Source: an uncultured Acidobacteriia bacterium (GTDB taxonomy: Bacteria; Acidobacteriota; Terriglobia; Bryobacterales; Bryobacteraceae). Taken from it: 64,000 nucleotides of DNA. Location: positions 62,001 to 126,000 of the forward strand of contig CAIVVT010000288.1 of NCBI GenBank assembly GCA_903909435.1, given 5' to 3'. Each line of letters starts with the position of its first letter. Position 1 is the first letter of the stretch. Positions 1 to 10,149 of the stretch are shown here, in pieces. Below the pieces are notes generated by a model. It made no database searches. It saw nothing but the letters and a program-made list of their open reading frames with translations, and was not told where the DNA came from. Both the position numbers and the translations under genes were made by a program.

Positions 1-1714
1 CTTCGGGTTCGACAATTCCAGGCGCAAGTTTCGAGAGCACCTGACGGGCGGAGTACTTGCCCCAACCGAGCGCTGCGTAGAGATCCTCGATTTTGCTGAC
101 GCCGTAGTCGGCGGCCACCTTCTCCATTTGCTGCCGAGTGATGCGGCTGAGCGAAACGCCCAAACGACGGGCATCGCGTTCCATCAGTTTCTGGCCAAGG
201 TCCACTGCCTTCTCACGCTCGGTGGCGTTGATCACGTGGCGGATCTTATTTCGGGCGCGCGCCGTCTTGACGAACGCCATCCAGTCCCTGCTGGGCGACG
301 ACCCCTTCTGGGTGATGATCTCCACGATGTCACCGTTGCGCAGGTGGTGTTTGAGCGGCACCATGCGGCCGTTCACTTTGGAGCCAGTGCAGCAATGACC
401 TACGTCGGTATGGATGGCGTAAGCGAAATCGACGGGAGTAGCGTCTCGCGGCAGCACGACGATTCGACCCTTGGGGGTGAAGCAGTACACCTCCTCCGGG
501 TATAAGTCCACCTTGAGGCTGGACATGAACTCGGCAGGATCGCGTGTCTCCTTCTGCCACTCAACTAACTGGCGCAGCCATTTGACGCGCTGGTCATCCT
601 CCCCAGGACCCTTCTTGCCCTCTTTGTATTTCCAGTGCGCTGCGATGCCATCTTCAGCAACGCGATGCATCTCCTCGGTGCGGATTTGAACTTCGAAGGC
701 CACGCCGCCCGGTCCCATCACCGAGGTGTGCAGCGATTGATAGAGGTTCGGCCTCGGAATGGCAATGAAGTCCTTTATCCGCCCAGGAATCGGGTGCCAC
801 TCATTATGAATCTCGCCCAGAGCTGCGTAGCAATTGCGTACGGAATCGGTGATGATGCGTATCCCCAGAAGATCGTAGACTTCGTCGATTGTTATCTTCT
901 GCTTGAACAGCTTCTGATACACCGACCAGGGACGTTTCACCCGACCTTCAACGCGCGCCGGAATTCCCTCCGCACTGAGTTTCTTCTGCACGGTATTCCG
1001 AATCGCTTCCAATACCTGCTCGCTCGCCTGACGCTTCGTTTCAATCGCGCTCTTCACTTCCTCGAAGGCGGCTGGGTCCAGGTAGCGGAACGCTAGGTCC
1101 TCGAGTTCGCTACGGAGCTTCCCCATTCCCAGGCGATGAGCTATTGGGGCGTAAAGCTCAATGGTCTCTGAAGATATCCGCTCCTGCTTGTCACGCGGCA
1201 TACTGCCCAGCGTCCGCATGTTGTGCAGGCGGTCAGCGAGTTTGACGACTATGACGCGAATATCCTCGACCATCGCCAGGAGCATCTTGCGGACGCTCTC
1301 AGCCTGACGATCTTCCCGGCTGGCCAGGTTGATCTTGCTGAGTTTGGTAACGCCATTGACGCAGCGTGCAACTTCTTCACCAAACAACCGGCGAATCTCT
1401 TCAAATGTCGCATCCGTGTCTTCGAGGACATCATGCAGCAAGGCAGTGCTGAGACAGGCCAAGTCCATCTGCATGCCGGCGAGAATCATGGCCACCTCGA
1501 CGGGGTGGAACATGTAGAGCTCGCCCGACATCCGACGCTGTCGTGAATGCCGGTCGGCCCCAAATTCGAAGGCGTTGCGAAGAATCCGGAGGTCTTCCTT
1601 AGGCCGGCGGGAATGCACGAAGTCCTCAAGTTCCACGAACCGTCGCTCCAGCGCTGGGCTAACGCCCGGAGGCAACAGGGCCGGAATGATCTCGCTAGTA
1701 GGAACTTCGTCCAT
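1..1714 (-). CDS. Bifunctional (p)ppGpp synthetase/hydrolase (RSH), 3' end cut by window
   Basis: Synthesises and degrades the stringent-response alarmone (p)ppGpp in the cytoplasm. The reading frame was translated directly from the minus strand and runs open to the window edge, giving 571 codons; full RSH proteins are usually above 700 aa, so the C-terminal ACT part should lie outside. An HD hydrolase domain is visible (FHP with His at residue 70, then LLHDVLEDT around 92-100). A synthetase domain follows with NLYQSLHTSV, and then a TGS domain (KGRIVVLPRDATPVDFAYAI). The start is the ATG at 1712-1714, reading MDEVPTSEII. Separated from the upstream TPR gene by an intrinsic terminator. Whether it should be called relA or spoT cannot be decided; the conserved HD site favours a bifunctional enzyme. 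Confidence 0.93.
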   Translation of the reverse strand, partial: MDEVPTSEIIPALLPPGVSPALERRFVELEDFVHSRRPKEDLRILRNAFEFGADRHSRQRRMSGELYMFHPVEVAMILAGMQMDLACLSTALLHDVLEDTDATFEEIRRLFGEEVARCVNGVTKLSKINLASREDRQAESVRKMLLAMVEDIRVIVVKLADRLHNMRTLGSMPRDKQERISSETIELYAPIAHRLGMGKLRSELEDLAFRYLDPAAFEEVKSAIETKRQASEQVLEAIRNTVQKKLSAEGIPARVEGRVKRPWSVYQKLFKQKITIDEVYDLLGIRIITDSVRNCYAALGEIHNEWHPIPGRIKDFIAIPRPNLYQSLHTSVMGPGGVAFEVQIRTEEMHRVAEDGIAAHWKYKEGKKGPGEDDQRVKWLRQLVEWQKETRDPAEFMSSLKVDLYPEEVYCFTPKGRIVVLPRDATPVDFAYAIHTDVGHCCTGSKVNGRMVPLKHHLRNGDIVEIITQKGSSPSRDWMAFVKTARARNKIRHVINATEREKAVDLGQKLMERDARRLGVSLSRITRQQMEKVAADYGVSKIEDLYAALGWGKYSARQVLSKLAPGIVEPE

Positions 1715-1736
1715 CGAATGACAAGGACAAATACAA

Positions 1737-1768
1737 AAGGCGAAGGTGAGAACACTCACCCTCGCCTT
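1737..1768 (-). terminator. Intrinsic terminator between the TPR lipoprotein gene and rsh
   Basis: A 14-bp inverted repeat with one mismatch and a 4-nt loop. Read on the minus strand it is followed by TTTTGTATTTG. It lies 34 nt after the stop of the TPR gene and just before the rsh start, so it should end the exb/TPR transcript. Confidence 0.7.
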
Positions 1769-1802
1769 CAGTTTAGCGGAAGTCAGGCGGTTGCCCGACC
1801 GG

Positions 1803-2657
1803 TTACTTGGAACTGCTCTCGTTCACGATGCCCGTTTGTTTAGGCTGACGCTCAGCCTTGAGCTTACGAGTGTCGAGCGCCTTCTGAATGTACTCGTCGG
1901 CCGTATTGACATCCCGCTGGTACTCAGCAGAAGAGTCAGCTAGATCGGCGCGCTCGCGATAAAGCAAATTCAAATAGGCCATGGAGTCGTCATACTCCTT
2001 GTCGAGCGCAAGCGCCTTTTGCAGGTTGTTGATTGCCTCGTCGAGCATGGCGCCGTGTTTCGCCTTCAATTCTTCCTTAGCCTTCTTGTCCTTGAGCGGA
2101 CCAGGGGCGTCGGGTTTCATTCCGGCCTTGCTGCGCGCTGAATTCCAATCCGGATACCACTTCGCCCAAGCGATGACACCGAGACTGTAAAAAGCTTCCT
2201 TCTTGGTCGGATCGACCTCGGTCAGCTTCTGATACCAGACCTTAGCCTTGTCCAGGCGCTCCAACTTATCTTCCAGCTTGGACGTGCCTTGAGATTCAAG
2301 GTAATAGAGCGAAGCGATAGACTCGACGGCGGTTGCGTTCTTGGGGTCGGCGTCGAGGACTTTTTGGAAATTTTCCAGGGCGTTCTTCGCCATGGCTACG
2401 TTCTCAGGCGATTCAGCACCTGGAATATACTGATTCATATACGCGGACGCAAGGTAGAGCCGTGCGGTCGCAAAAGTTGGGTCGAGCTCGACGGCCTTAC
2501 CGAAGAACTCGACGGCGTCGGGGTACTTGGCGTTCTTGAACGCTGCGACACCCTTGTTCAGGTTGTCGCGTGCCTCAAGCTTCTTGCAACCCGCGAGCGA
2601 ACCGCCGAGAACTAGGGCGACCAGAGCCGCGACTGTGACAAGAATTCGATTACTCAT
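1803..2657 (-). CDS. TPR-repeat lipoprotein
   Basis: A 284-aa exported protein. The N-terminus is a lipoprotein signal: a hydrophobic run ending in the lipobox LAGC, with the lipidated Cys about residue 24. The rest is helical tetratricopeptide repeats (for example AVEFFGKAVELDPTFATARL and AINNLQKALALDKEYDDSMAYL), a scaffold for protein contacts. It follows the two exbD genes with a 16-nt gap, so it is probably co-transcribed with the ExbBD/TonB set and may act in the same envelope complex; this role is an inference. No enzymatic motif is visible. Confidence 0.85.
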   Translation of the reverse strand: MSNRILVTVAALVALVLGGSLAGCKKLEARDNLNKGVAAFKNAKYPDAVEFFGKAVELDPTFATARLYLASAYMNQYIPGAESPENVAMAKNALENFQKVLDADPKNATAVESIASLYYLESQGTSKLEDKLERLDKAKVWYQKLTEVDPTKKEAFYSLGVIAWAKWYPDWNSARSKAGMKPDAPGPLKDKKAKEELKAKHGAMLDEAINNLQKALALDKEYDDSMAYLNLLYRERADLADSSAEYQRDVNTADEYIQKALDTRKLKAERQPKQTGIVNESSSK

Positions 2658-2673
2658 CCTGTTGCCGCTTTCC

Positions 2674-3102
2674 TTACTGGCCCGCTTCCATCTTAGCCGT
2701 CATGAGCCCGACCTTATCCATCCCGGCGCCCTTCGCCAAGTCTAGGGCCTTGGCAACTTCCTGGTATTCCAGATCCGGGTCGCCCTTGATGAAGCAGACG
2801 CGCTCAGCTCGGGTTTTGAACACTTCGATCAACCGTGCCGTCAGCTTATCCGGAGAAATCGTCTCCGTGTTGATCTGCATGCTGTGATCTTTGTTAATAA
2901 TGATCACGACGGTGCGATCATCCTGCTGGGACGGCGGCGCCCCGGGTGGTGGCGGCTGCGGAATAAGCGCCTCCAAGCCCTTCGGCGTCAACGGCGTAAT
3001 GACCATGAAAATAATCAGCAGGACGAGGAGCACGTCGATCAGCGGAGTCATGTTCATGTCCGATTTCGGACCGCCCCCGCCACCGCCTACTGCCATACTC
3101 AT
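2674..3102 (-). CDS. exbD: ExbD/TolR-family biopolymer transport protein (copy 2)
   Basis: Single-pass inner-membrane protein of the proton-driven ExbB-ExbD motor that energises TonB. 142 aa: a short Gly-rich N-terminus, then DMNMTPLIDVLLVLLIIF, the family transmembrane helix with its essential membrane Asp, then a periplasmic domain. A Pro-rich insertion (PPPPGAPP) follows the helix. Second of two adjacent exbD genes; paired ExbD paralogues in one cluster are common in Gram-negatives with gliding- or TonB-type motors. ExbD and TolR cannot be told apart by sequence alone; the neighbouring tonB argues for Exb. Confidence 0.9.
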   Translation of the reverse strand: MSMAVGGGGGGPKSDMNMTPLIDVLLVLLIIFMVITPLTPKGLEALIPQPPPPGAPPSQQDDRTVVIIINKDHSMQINTETISPDKLTARLIEVFKTRAERVCFIKGDPDLEYQEVAKALDLAKGAGMDKVGLMTAKMEAGQ

Positions 3103-3210
3103 AGTGGTTCTCCTTCAAACTCTCGAACATTTCCCTGAGCCGGCAAAACCTTGAACCGGAGGCCGGTACGGACCGCATAACTGCACACGGGGAGTCCCCG
3201 GAGCAAACGC

Positions 3211-3687
3211 CTACTTCGAAGTACTATCTCCGCCACCAGCCATGGCTTCGGCTTTCGCTTTCGCCTTGGCGTCGAGGTCAGTCAGGAGTCCGATGTTGTC
3301 AACCCCAGCGGCGCGCAAGTTGTCGACGACCTCAACTACTTTCTCGTAACGAGCACGGCTGTCGCACTTCACAAATACGGTCTTATCCAACCTGCCCACC
3401 AACAGATCCTTCACCTTGCCAGGGAGGTCCGCAGGCGGAATCTTGCCACTGCCCAAAAAGACATCTCCATTGCGGGTGACCGCAACGAGAACCGCGTCTT
3501 CCTTGTCAGCATTCTGCATCGCGATAGGGTTGATTGTCTTCACTAGGTCGACGCTGACGCCCTTGGAAAGCATGGGCGTAATGACCATGAAGATGATCAG
3601 CAGCACCAACATCACGTCCACCATGGGCGTAACGTTGATATCGGACACAGTATCGGTACTGGCCGGTTTCTTGAATTCAGTTGCCAT
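3211..3687 (-). CDS. exbD: ExbD/TolR-family biopolymer transport protein (copy 1)
   Basis: A 158-aa paralogue of the downstream ExbD. The membrane segment reads DINVTPMVDVMLVLLIIF, again with the conserved Asp, followed by a periplasmic domain and an Ala/Lys-rich tail. It lies between exbB and the second exbD. The 120-nt gap before it (towards exbB) contains a perfect 13-bp hairpin that could adjust expression of the exbD genes relative to exbB. Like its partner it should couple proton flow to conformational work on TonB in the periplasm. Confidence 0.9.
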   Translation of the reverse strand: MATEFKKPASTDTVSDINVTPMVDVMLVLLIIFMVITPMLSKGVSVDLVKTINPIAMQNADKEDAVLVAVTRNGDVFLGSGKIPPADLPGKVKDLLVGRLDKTVFVKCDSRARYEKVVEVVDNLRAAGVDNIGLLTDLDAKAKAKAEAMAGGGDSTSK

Positions 3688-3720
3688 CCGTTTTCTCCTT
3701 TTCAGCCGGTGCTGGAGCTA

Positions 3721-3750
3721 ACCGCTTTCCGGCCTAAGCCGGAAAGCGGT
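3721..3750. other. Perfect 13-bp hairpin between exbB and exbD
   Basis: Arms ACCGCTTTCCGGC and GCCGGAAAGCGGT are exact reverse complements around the 4-nt loop CTAA. There is no T-run on the minus strand right after it, so it looks like an mRNA processing or stability element rather than a clean terminator. Confidence 0.6.
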
Positions 3751-3807
3751 CACCCTTCAACTCGCCGAACTGGGCCTGATAGACAGTCCTTGAGGATGAG
3801 GCAGGCC

Positions 3808-4545
3808 CTAGCGGCCAGCGCTCACCTTGCTGGAATGCTTCAGGAAATAGTCGATCAATTCAGAACTGGAGTTCGTCATTTCAACATCGAATGACTTAAC
3901 GCGATTGTTGAAATAGTTAAACATCCAAACTGCGGGAATCGCGACAAACAGGCCGAAAGCGGTAGTAACGAGTGCTTCCGAAATACCGCCGGCAACCGCG
4001 CCGAGACCAGTCGATTTTTCTGACGAAATGCCCTTGAACGCGTTGATGATGCCGACGACCGTGCCGAACAGACCGACGAACGGGGCGGTGGATCCGATTG
4101 TGGCCAAACCGCTCAAGCCCCGATCCATTTCGCTGTGCACAATGGCTTCCGAACGTTCTAGCGCGCGGCGTGAAGCCTCGATGGTTTCACCGGGAATGTC
4201 ATTGCTGACCAGGTGTGCACGGAATTCCTGCAGACCGGCCACGACGACCTTGGCTAGGTGGCTCTTCTTGTAACGGTCAGCAATTTTAACGGCCTCTTCA
4301 AGTTTGCCTTCGCGAAGCGCACCAGCGACCGCCGGGGCGAAAAGCCTCGACTGCTTGCGCGCTGCATTGAAGACGATCAAACGATCAATCATGACGCCGA
4401 TGGACCAAGCAGACATAATGAACAACACGAACACGACGAACTTGGCCAACCAGCCCATCTGCGTCCACATTGAGCGAATGTCAAAGCCCATTTGGGGCGC
4501 TTCCTGCAGCAACAGGAATGACCAGACTTGCAACTGAAGCAACAT
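3808..4545 (-). CDS. exbB: ExbB/TolQ/MotA-family proton channel protein
   Basis: A 245-aa polytopic inner-membrane protein forming the channel part of the ExbB-ExbD-TonB system. One N-terminal membrane helix (FVVFVLFIMSAWSIGVMIDR) is followed by a cytoplasmic helical region. Then comes the family signature: GLSGLATIGSTAPFVGLFGT leading into the second helix, and a third near residues 190-220 (LVTTAFGLFVAIPAVWMFN). The start ATG at 4545 is preceded by AGGAGAGA. It is the second gene of the tonB-exbB-exbD-exbD run. TolQ is the alternative name; no tolA, tolB or pal is beside it. Confidence 0.92.
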   Translation of the reverse strand: MLLQLQVWSFLLLQEAPQMGFDIRSMWTQMGWLAKFVVFVLFIMSAWSIGVMIDRLIVFNAARKQSRLFAPAVAGALREGKLEEAVKIADRYKKSHLAKVVVAGLQEFRAHLVSNDIPGETIEASRRALERSEAIVHSEMDRGLSGLATIGSTAPFVGLFGTVVGIINAFKGISSEKSTGLGAVAGGISEALVTTAFGLFVAIPAVWMFNYFNNRVKSFDVEMTNSSSELIDYFLKHSSKVSAGR

Positions 4546-4600
4546 TTTCGATCTCTCTCCTGCGAGTTGAATTGAGTCTAAAACACTGGACTAAACGAAC

Positions 4601-5359
4601 TTACTGATTCAACGTGAAATTCACGTCAATCTGGGTTACCACCTCAACCGGTTCGCCGTTGAGTAGTGTCGGTTTGTAACGCCACTGCTTAACGGCTTCC
4701 TGCGCGGCCGAGACCAGCAGCGGGTGGCCGGACACGAGAGTCAGATTCTGAATCGTGCCGTCACGCCCGATAATGGCCGTGAACCGAACCACACCTTGTA
4801 TGCGGGCCTGCTTGGCCAAGGGCGGATAAACCGGCCGCGGCTGAGAGACCAACATTGCCTGCTGAACATTACCACCAACCGTGATGCGCTTCGGAGCTGC
4901 CTTCACTTCAACCTTGGGAGGCGGAGGCGGAGGAGCCGAGTTGCCGGCCGACGAGAGCAGGCTCCCAATTACGCCGCCAGCGCTGCCGCCGGGGACGCCA
5001 CCGGGAATACCACCAACCACGCCAACGTTGGAAGTAGGCGGTAGCTCGTCTTCCTTAATCATGGCGATATCTTTCGGAATCTGCTTCGGCGCCATTAATT
5101 TGGAGCCGTCAAATTGCCGCGGAATCACTTTCACCACATGCACCACCTGACTGGGAGGAGGAGGCGGTGGTGGGGGCGGAGGAGGCGGAGGCGGCGCAGT
5201 CAGCATGGACTGAAGCGTCGTCTTCGGCAGCAATTCCGGATTCAGCAGCGGGATGATGATGAGCGCTATGATCAGGCCAACTTGGATACCCATAGACAGA
5301 AAAACTGTCCATCCCTTGTTGGTCTTCGCTGTTCCATCCACAAAAGACTGTTCGAACAT
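4601..5359 (-). CDS. tonB: TonB energy transducer
   Basis: A 252-aa protein anchored in the inner membrane and spanning the periplasm to outer-membrane TonB-dependent receptors. Visible parts are a transmembrane anchor about residues 19-38, an extreme proline tract (over a dozen consecutive Pro about residues 57-71), a flexible Gly/Pro linker, and a C-terminal TonB domain with the YPPLAKQARIQGVVRF core and the QWRYKPTLLNGEPVEV end. SD AGGGGA lies before the ATG. First gene of the tonB-exbB-exbD-exbD-TPR run. Confidence 0.92.
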   Translation of the reverse strand: MFEQSFVDGTAKTNKGWTVFLSMGIQVGLIIALIIIPLLNPELLPKTTLQSMLTAPPPPPPPPPPPPPPSQVVHVVKVIPRQFDGSKLMAPKQIPKDIAMIKEDELPPTSNVGVVGGIPGGVPGGSAGGVIGSLLSSAGNSAPPPPPPKVEVKAAPKRITVGGNVQQAMLVSQPRPVYPPLAKQARIQGVVRFTAIIGRDGTIQNLTLVSGHPLLVSAAQEAVKQWRYKPTLLNGEPVEVVTQIDVNFTLNQ

Positions 5360-5381
5360 TGTTTTCTATTCCCCTTGTGTC

Positions 5382-5509
5382 CGGTCTCCGTCACCCCGGA
5401 GACCGATCTCAAACACATTGGACACCGCATTGTTACCGAGGTTCCCGCGAACCAGGGTTTTCTGCCGATCTGCGGAGCATTCAGGCCCTTTGCTCCGATT
5501 AAAAAAAAA
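5382..5509. other. secF-tonB intergenic region: 9-bp hairpin and T9 tract
   Basis: Between the secF stop and the tonB start (248 nt). A 9-bp perfect inverted repeat (CGGTCTCCG and CGGAGACCG, 6-nt loop) lies at 5382-5405. A run of nine A on the plus strand, T on the minus strand, lies at 5501-5509. I see no strong hairpin just ahead of the T9 tract, so a terminator for secF is only possible. The tonB promoter must lie in this gap if tonB is transcribed separately. Confidence 0.4.
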
Positions 5510-5607
5510 CAACCTTGCTGCAACGGCCACGTCGAACCGTCGTCGCTATCAAACTTCCGCCTGGAGAAGTCTACTACAACTGACACCCACATCCAAACCT
5601 GTGCCCA

Positions 5608-6777
5608 TCAAGCGGCCGCCGGAGTGGCCTTCTTGCGGCGCTTTTCCGCGAAATTACGCCAGAAAATGAGAATTGGGCTGGCGACGAAGATCGAGGAATA
5701 GGTTCCTACAACAATGCCGCATACCAGCGCGAAGGAGAAGCCGTGCAAAACCTGACCGCCGAAAATCAACAGCGCTATAGCAGAGATAAACGTCAGGCCC
5801 GAAGTCAGAACGGTCCTGCTCAACGTGCGGTTCACGCTCTCATTGACGACAGCCTCAAACTCTCCACGACGCCCCAACTTGACCGTTTCGCGGATACGGT
5901 CAAAAACGACGATCGTGTCATTCATCGAGTAGCCAACCAGCGTCAAGAGGGCAGCCACGACGTTCAAGGATATCTCTTTCCCGAAGAGGGAAAACAGTCC
6001 GAGTGTGATCAGTACATCATGGAAGGTGGCAACCACGGCGGCCAGTCCATAGATCCACTCGAACCGGAATGCTATGTACACCAGCATTCCGCCAAGCGCA
6101 TACAGGGTCGCCAAAATTGCCTTGGTACGCAATTCTCCGCCGATCTTCGGACCAACTACCTCCGCACCGCGAATGGCGTATTTCGCGAGTGAGCATTCGT
6201 TCTTGAGAACTCTCAGAATCGCTGGAGTTACGCCTGGCGCAGCCGACAACTCGTCCAGGTTTGTCAACAGCCCTGAACGTGGAGGCGTGTCGCGAAAAGC
6301 GGTAAGCGCTTTGGCCAGTTCGCCGATTTCCTGGTCGGACATCGAGATTGCCGCTGCGGCGAACGGGTCCCTCAGCCGCTCGAATAATGACTGAGCGCTG
6401 GTATTGTTGAAGTCGAGCTTGCCGGACAGGTCGGCGAAATTGGCAGTCAACGTTTCGCCCATAATGCGGCGGGCGTTCTGCAATTCTTCGTCTGTTTTAA
6501 GACCCGTGCCGATCACTACTTCGTTTTGCCCGGAGATTTCCTGGACTGAAATCTCACCGGGGATTTTAGCGGAAATGACAGAGCGGATCTTATCAACTGG
6601 CGGCGGGCCGGCAAACTTAACCGTGATGTTCGCGCCGCCCGTAAAGTCGATGCCGTATTTCAGGCCGCCTTTGGCGATCCAACTCACGAACCCAGCGGCA
6701 GTCAATACCAGCGATAGGCCGATGAAGATCCACTTCTTGCCGAGAAAATCGATTTTTGTTTTTCGAAACAGCTCCAT
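5608..6777 (-). CDS. secF: Protein translocase subunit SecF
   Basis: With SecD it forms the inner-membrane complex that uses proton motive force to help pull exported proteins through SecYEG. 389 aa. The first membrane helix lies near residues 15-33 and leads into GGLKYGIDFTGGANITV, the SecF D1 signature (G-DF-GG). A large periplasmic part follows, longer than in E. coli SecF (323 aa), probably from an insertion about residues 100-180. Membrane helices then carry GYSMNDTIVVFDRIRE. It lies 93 nt after secD in the same direction. Confidence 0.95.
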   Translation of the reverse strand: MELFRKTKIDFLGKKWIFIGLSLVLTAAGFVSWIAKGGLKYGIDFTGGANITVKFAGPPPVDKIRSVISAKIPGEISVQEISGQNEVVIGTGLKTDEELQNARRIMGETLTANFADLSGKLDFNNTSAQSLFERLRDPFAAAAISMSDQEIGELAKALTAFRDTPPRSGLLTNLDELSAAPGVTPAILRVLKNECSLAKYAIRGAEVVGPKIGGELRTKAILATLYALGGMLVYIAFRFEWIYGLAAVVATFHDVLITLGLFSLFGKEISLNVVAALLTLVGYSMNDTIVVFDRIRETVKLGRRGEFEAVVNESVNRTLSRTVLTSGLTFISAIALLIFGGQVLHGFSFALVCGIVVGTYSSIFVASPILIFWRNFAEKRRKKATPAAA

Positions 6778-6870
6778 GGACTGTAAACCTTACCAGGCTG
6801 CGGTACGAGTGACCGCTTTCCCCGGTTCCGTATCATTCCAGGGCCCCGCCGAGCGGTTCCCCGTACACTA

Positions 6871-8499
6871 TCACACTTCGATTCCGATGCTCAACGAAGG
6901 ATTCGGTCCACTGTATTCGAGGTCGAACAGGTAACGCGAAACCCATACCGAGGTGAATACATTGGCGACCAGACCAATCACCAGCGTCACCGCAAAGCCG
7001 CGAACGGCGGGCGTACCGAACATGAATAGAAAGGCGCAACTGACGATCGTCGTTACGTGAGTATCGATGATGGTCAGAAAAGCCTTGTTAAAACCGGCGT
7101 CGATTGCCGCGAACAGAACCTTTCCAGCCCGCATCTCCTCTCGGATGCGCTCGAAGATCAGCACGTTGGAATCGACAGCCATACCTATCAGCAAAATGAT
7201 CCCGGCGATGCCGGGGAGCGTCAGAACTGCCTTGAGATAGGCCAGCACGCCGATCAGAATGACCGCATTCAGAAGCAAGGCTACTGTGGCGTTGATACCG
7301 CTGCGCGAATAATAGGCAAGCACTATCAGAATGACCACGATCAGTCCGACCAGACCGGACAGCAATCCGGAGCGAATGGAATCGGCGCCAAGCGAGGGGC
7401 CGACTGTTTGCTCCTGCAAGTAGACAACCCCAGCGGGGAGCGATCCTGAGCGCAACATCATGGCGAGATCCGATGCGTCCTGCTGGCTGCCAACCCCCTC
7501 AATCACGCCGTTGTCTTCGATGCGCGCATTGATCCGGGGAGCCATCTTGACCTGACCATCTAGCGCGATCGCCAGACGGTTGCCGATGTTAGATTCGGTA
7601 AATCGGCCAAAGCGCCCTTTGGCGTCCTGAGATATGACGAAATTCGTCTGTGCCTTGCCCAGTTCGTCCTGAGAAGCGCGAGCGTCGCGGAGATCGCGTC
7701 CGGTGATCACCGGAACACTGGTAACCACATACCAGCCGGCATCTTGCGCATCTGTGCCCTGCTTCATCGACGGCATCAGCTTGGTGCCCAGCGGCTTGAC
7801 ACCATTAAAGGAGGACAACGCTTCCACTTCGCTTTTGAAAGGCCCGCTCTTCACCTCGTACAGTTCTAGGAGGGCCGCCGTCTTCAGTATCGATTTAACC
7901 CTGTCCGGGTCGTCCAACCCAGGCAGCGAGACCAGGACTTCGGCGTCGGAGCCGGAGCCCTGCCGTTCCTGGACGGTGGATTCCGACAAACCCATGCCGT
8001 TAATTCTGTTTTCAATGGTACTGATCGATCGGGCCAGCGTTTCCTTCTTCAGATTTCCCGCCTCGGTCGGCTTCATCGTCATGCGGTATTCAGAGGGTCC
8101 GACGGGCGCCATGATCCAGGCGCTGAACTCATCACTGACGATCGTGCGGAAATTCTTGGCGCTATCGACGGGAACGCCCTTGATCAGGATTTCGACCTTC
8201 TCGGCATCCTGCAGGGACTTCGGCTCGTAGCCCAGCATCGGCTCGCCGGCGATCGAGTTCTTCGACATCAACTCCTTCAGTCGTTCTATGGAGGTGACGG
8301 CATCGGCCTTAAAGGCATCCTGCAACTGGACTTGCAGTACAAGCAGAGATCCGCCTCTTAAATCGAGACCCAGCCGGATATTGTGATTCCAGTTGGCGGT
8401 CAACTCATCTTTCGACTTGGGCAGACCGATGATGCCGTACAGGCAGATCAGTATCGTCGCAATAATTACGATCGCTTTCCATTTGGGCACTTTGGACAT
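6871..8499 (-). CDS. secD: Protein translocase subunit SecD
   Basis: A 542-aa SecD. One N-terminal membrane helix (residues about 8-26) is followed by IRLGLDLRGGSLLVLQV, the SecD D1 signature. The periplasmic P1 region comes next, then a C-terminal membrane block with GIAGIILLIGMAVDSNVLIF and the ERIREE loop. It sits between yajC and secF on the minus strand, the usual yajC-secD-secF order. SecD and SecF are separate polypeptides here. Confidence 0.96.
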   Translation of the reverse strand: MSKVPKWKAIVIIATILICLYGIIGLPKSKDELTANWNHNIRLGLDLRGGSLLVLQVQLQDAFKADAVTSIERLKELMSKNSIAGEPMLGYEPKSLQDAEKVEILIKGVPVDSAKNFRTIVSDEFSAWIMAPVGPSEYRMTMKPTEAGNLKKETLARSISTIENRINGMGLSESTVQERQGSGSDAEVLVSLPGLDDPDRVKSILKTAALLELYEVKSGPFKSEVEALSSFNGVKPLGTKLMPSMKQGTDAQDAGWYVVTSVPVITGRDLRDARASQDELGKAQTNFVISQDAKGRFGRFTESNIGNRLAIALDGQVKMAPRINARIEDNGVIEGVGSQQDASDLAMMLRSGSLPAGVVYLQEQTVGPSLGADSIRSGLLSGLVGLIVVILIVLAYYSRSGINATVALLLNAVILIGVLAYLKAVLTLPGIAGIILLIGMAVDSNVLIFERIREEMRAGKVLFAAIDAGFNKAFLTIIDTHVTTIVSCAFLFMFGTPAVRGFAVTLVIGLVANVFTSVWVSRYLFDLEYSGPNPSLSIGIEV

Positions 8500-8582
8500 C
8501 GCGAGTCTCTATTCCTGTTTCTATTGGTCCGTGTAATCTCGTATCGGGGTTCGGGAAGCAGCGCAACAATCCGGAGAAATTC

Positions 8583-8891
8583 TCAGGACTTGGCTTCGGG
8601 CTTCACCAGGCTGGCCACAGCCCCACGCGCCATCTGCAGTTTCACGCCATCCGGCTTGACGCGGACAACAATCGAGTCGTCGTCGCTGATCGCCACGATC
8701 GTCCCCATGATGCCACCTGTGGTGAGCACGACGTCGCCAGACTTCAACTCCGACAACATCTTCTGCTGCTGTTTCTTCTGCCGCTGCATCGGCATAAATA
8801 GAAGGAAATAGAAGATCACGAAAATCAGCAGGATTGGGCCGAACTGCAGGAGCGGGTTCGACGGCGCGGATTGAAGAAGAATGAAGCTCAT
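8583..8891 (-). CDS. yajC: Preprotein translocase subunit YajC
   Basis: A small (102 aa) single-pass protein associated with SecDF. The start chosen is the ATG at 8889-8891 (MSFILLQSAP); a longer in-frame start upstream would add a non-hydrophobic, unconserved N-terminus. It has a membrane helix (LLIFVIFYFLLFMPMQRQ), the basic QRQKKQQQK patch, then the small cytoplasmic domain with LKSGDVVLTTGGIMGTI. It lies directly upstream of secD and downstream of tgt. Confidence 0.93.
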   Translation of the reverse strand: MSFILLQSAPSNPLLQFGPILLIFVIFYFLLFMPMQRQKKQQQKMLSELKSGDVVLTTGGIMGTIVAISDDDSIVVRVKPDGVKLQMARGAVASLVKPEAKS

Positions 8892-8985
8892 GGCCTTTTC
8901 TATTCTCCCCGAAACGTCCGGGCAAAGCGCGACTTTTCCTCCCAATCGGCCTTATCCAAGGGGATCTGGAAGGCCCTCCGGGGTC

Positions 8986-10134
<1,149 letters not shown>

Positions 10135-10149
10135 TTAGTTTAGCTTCTC

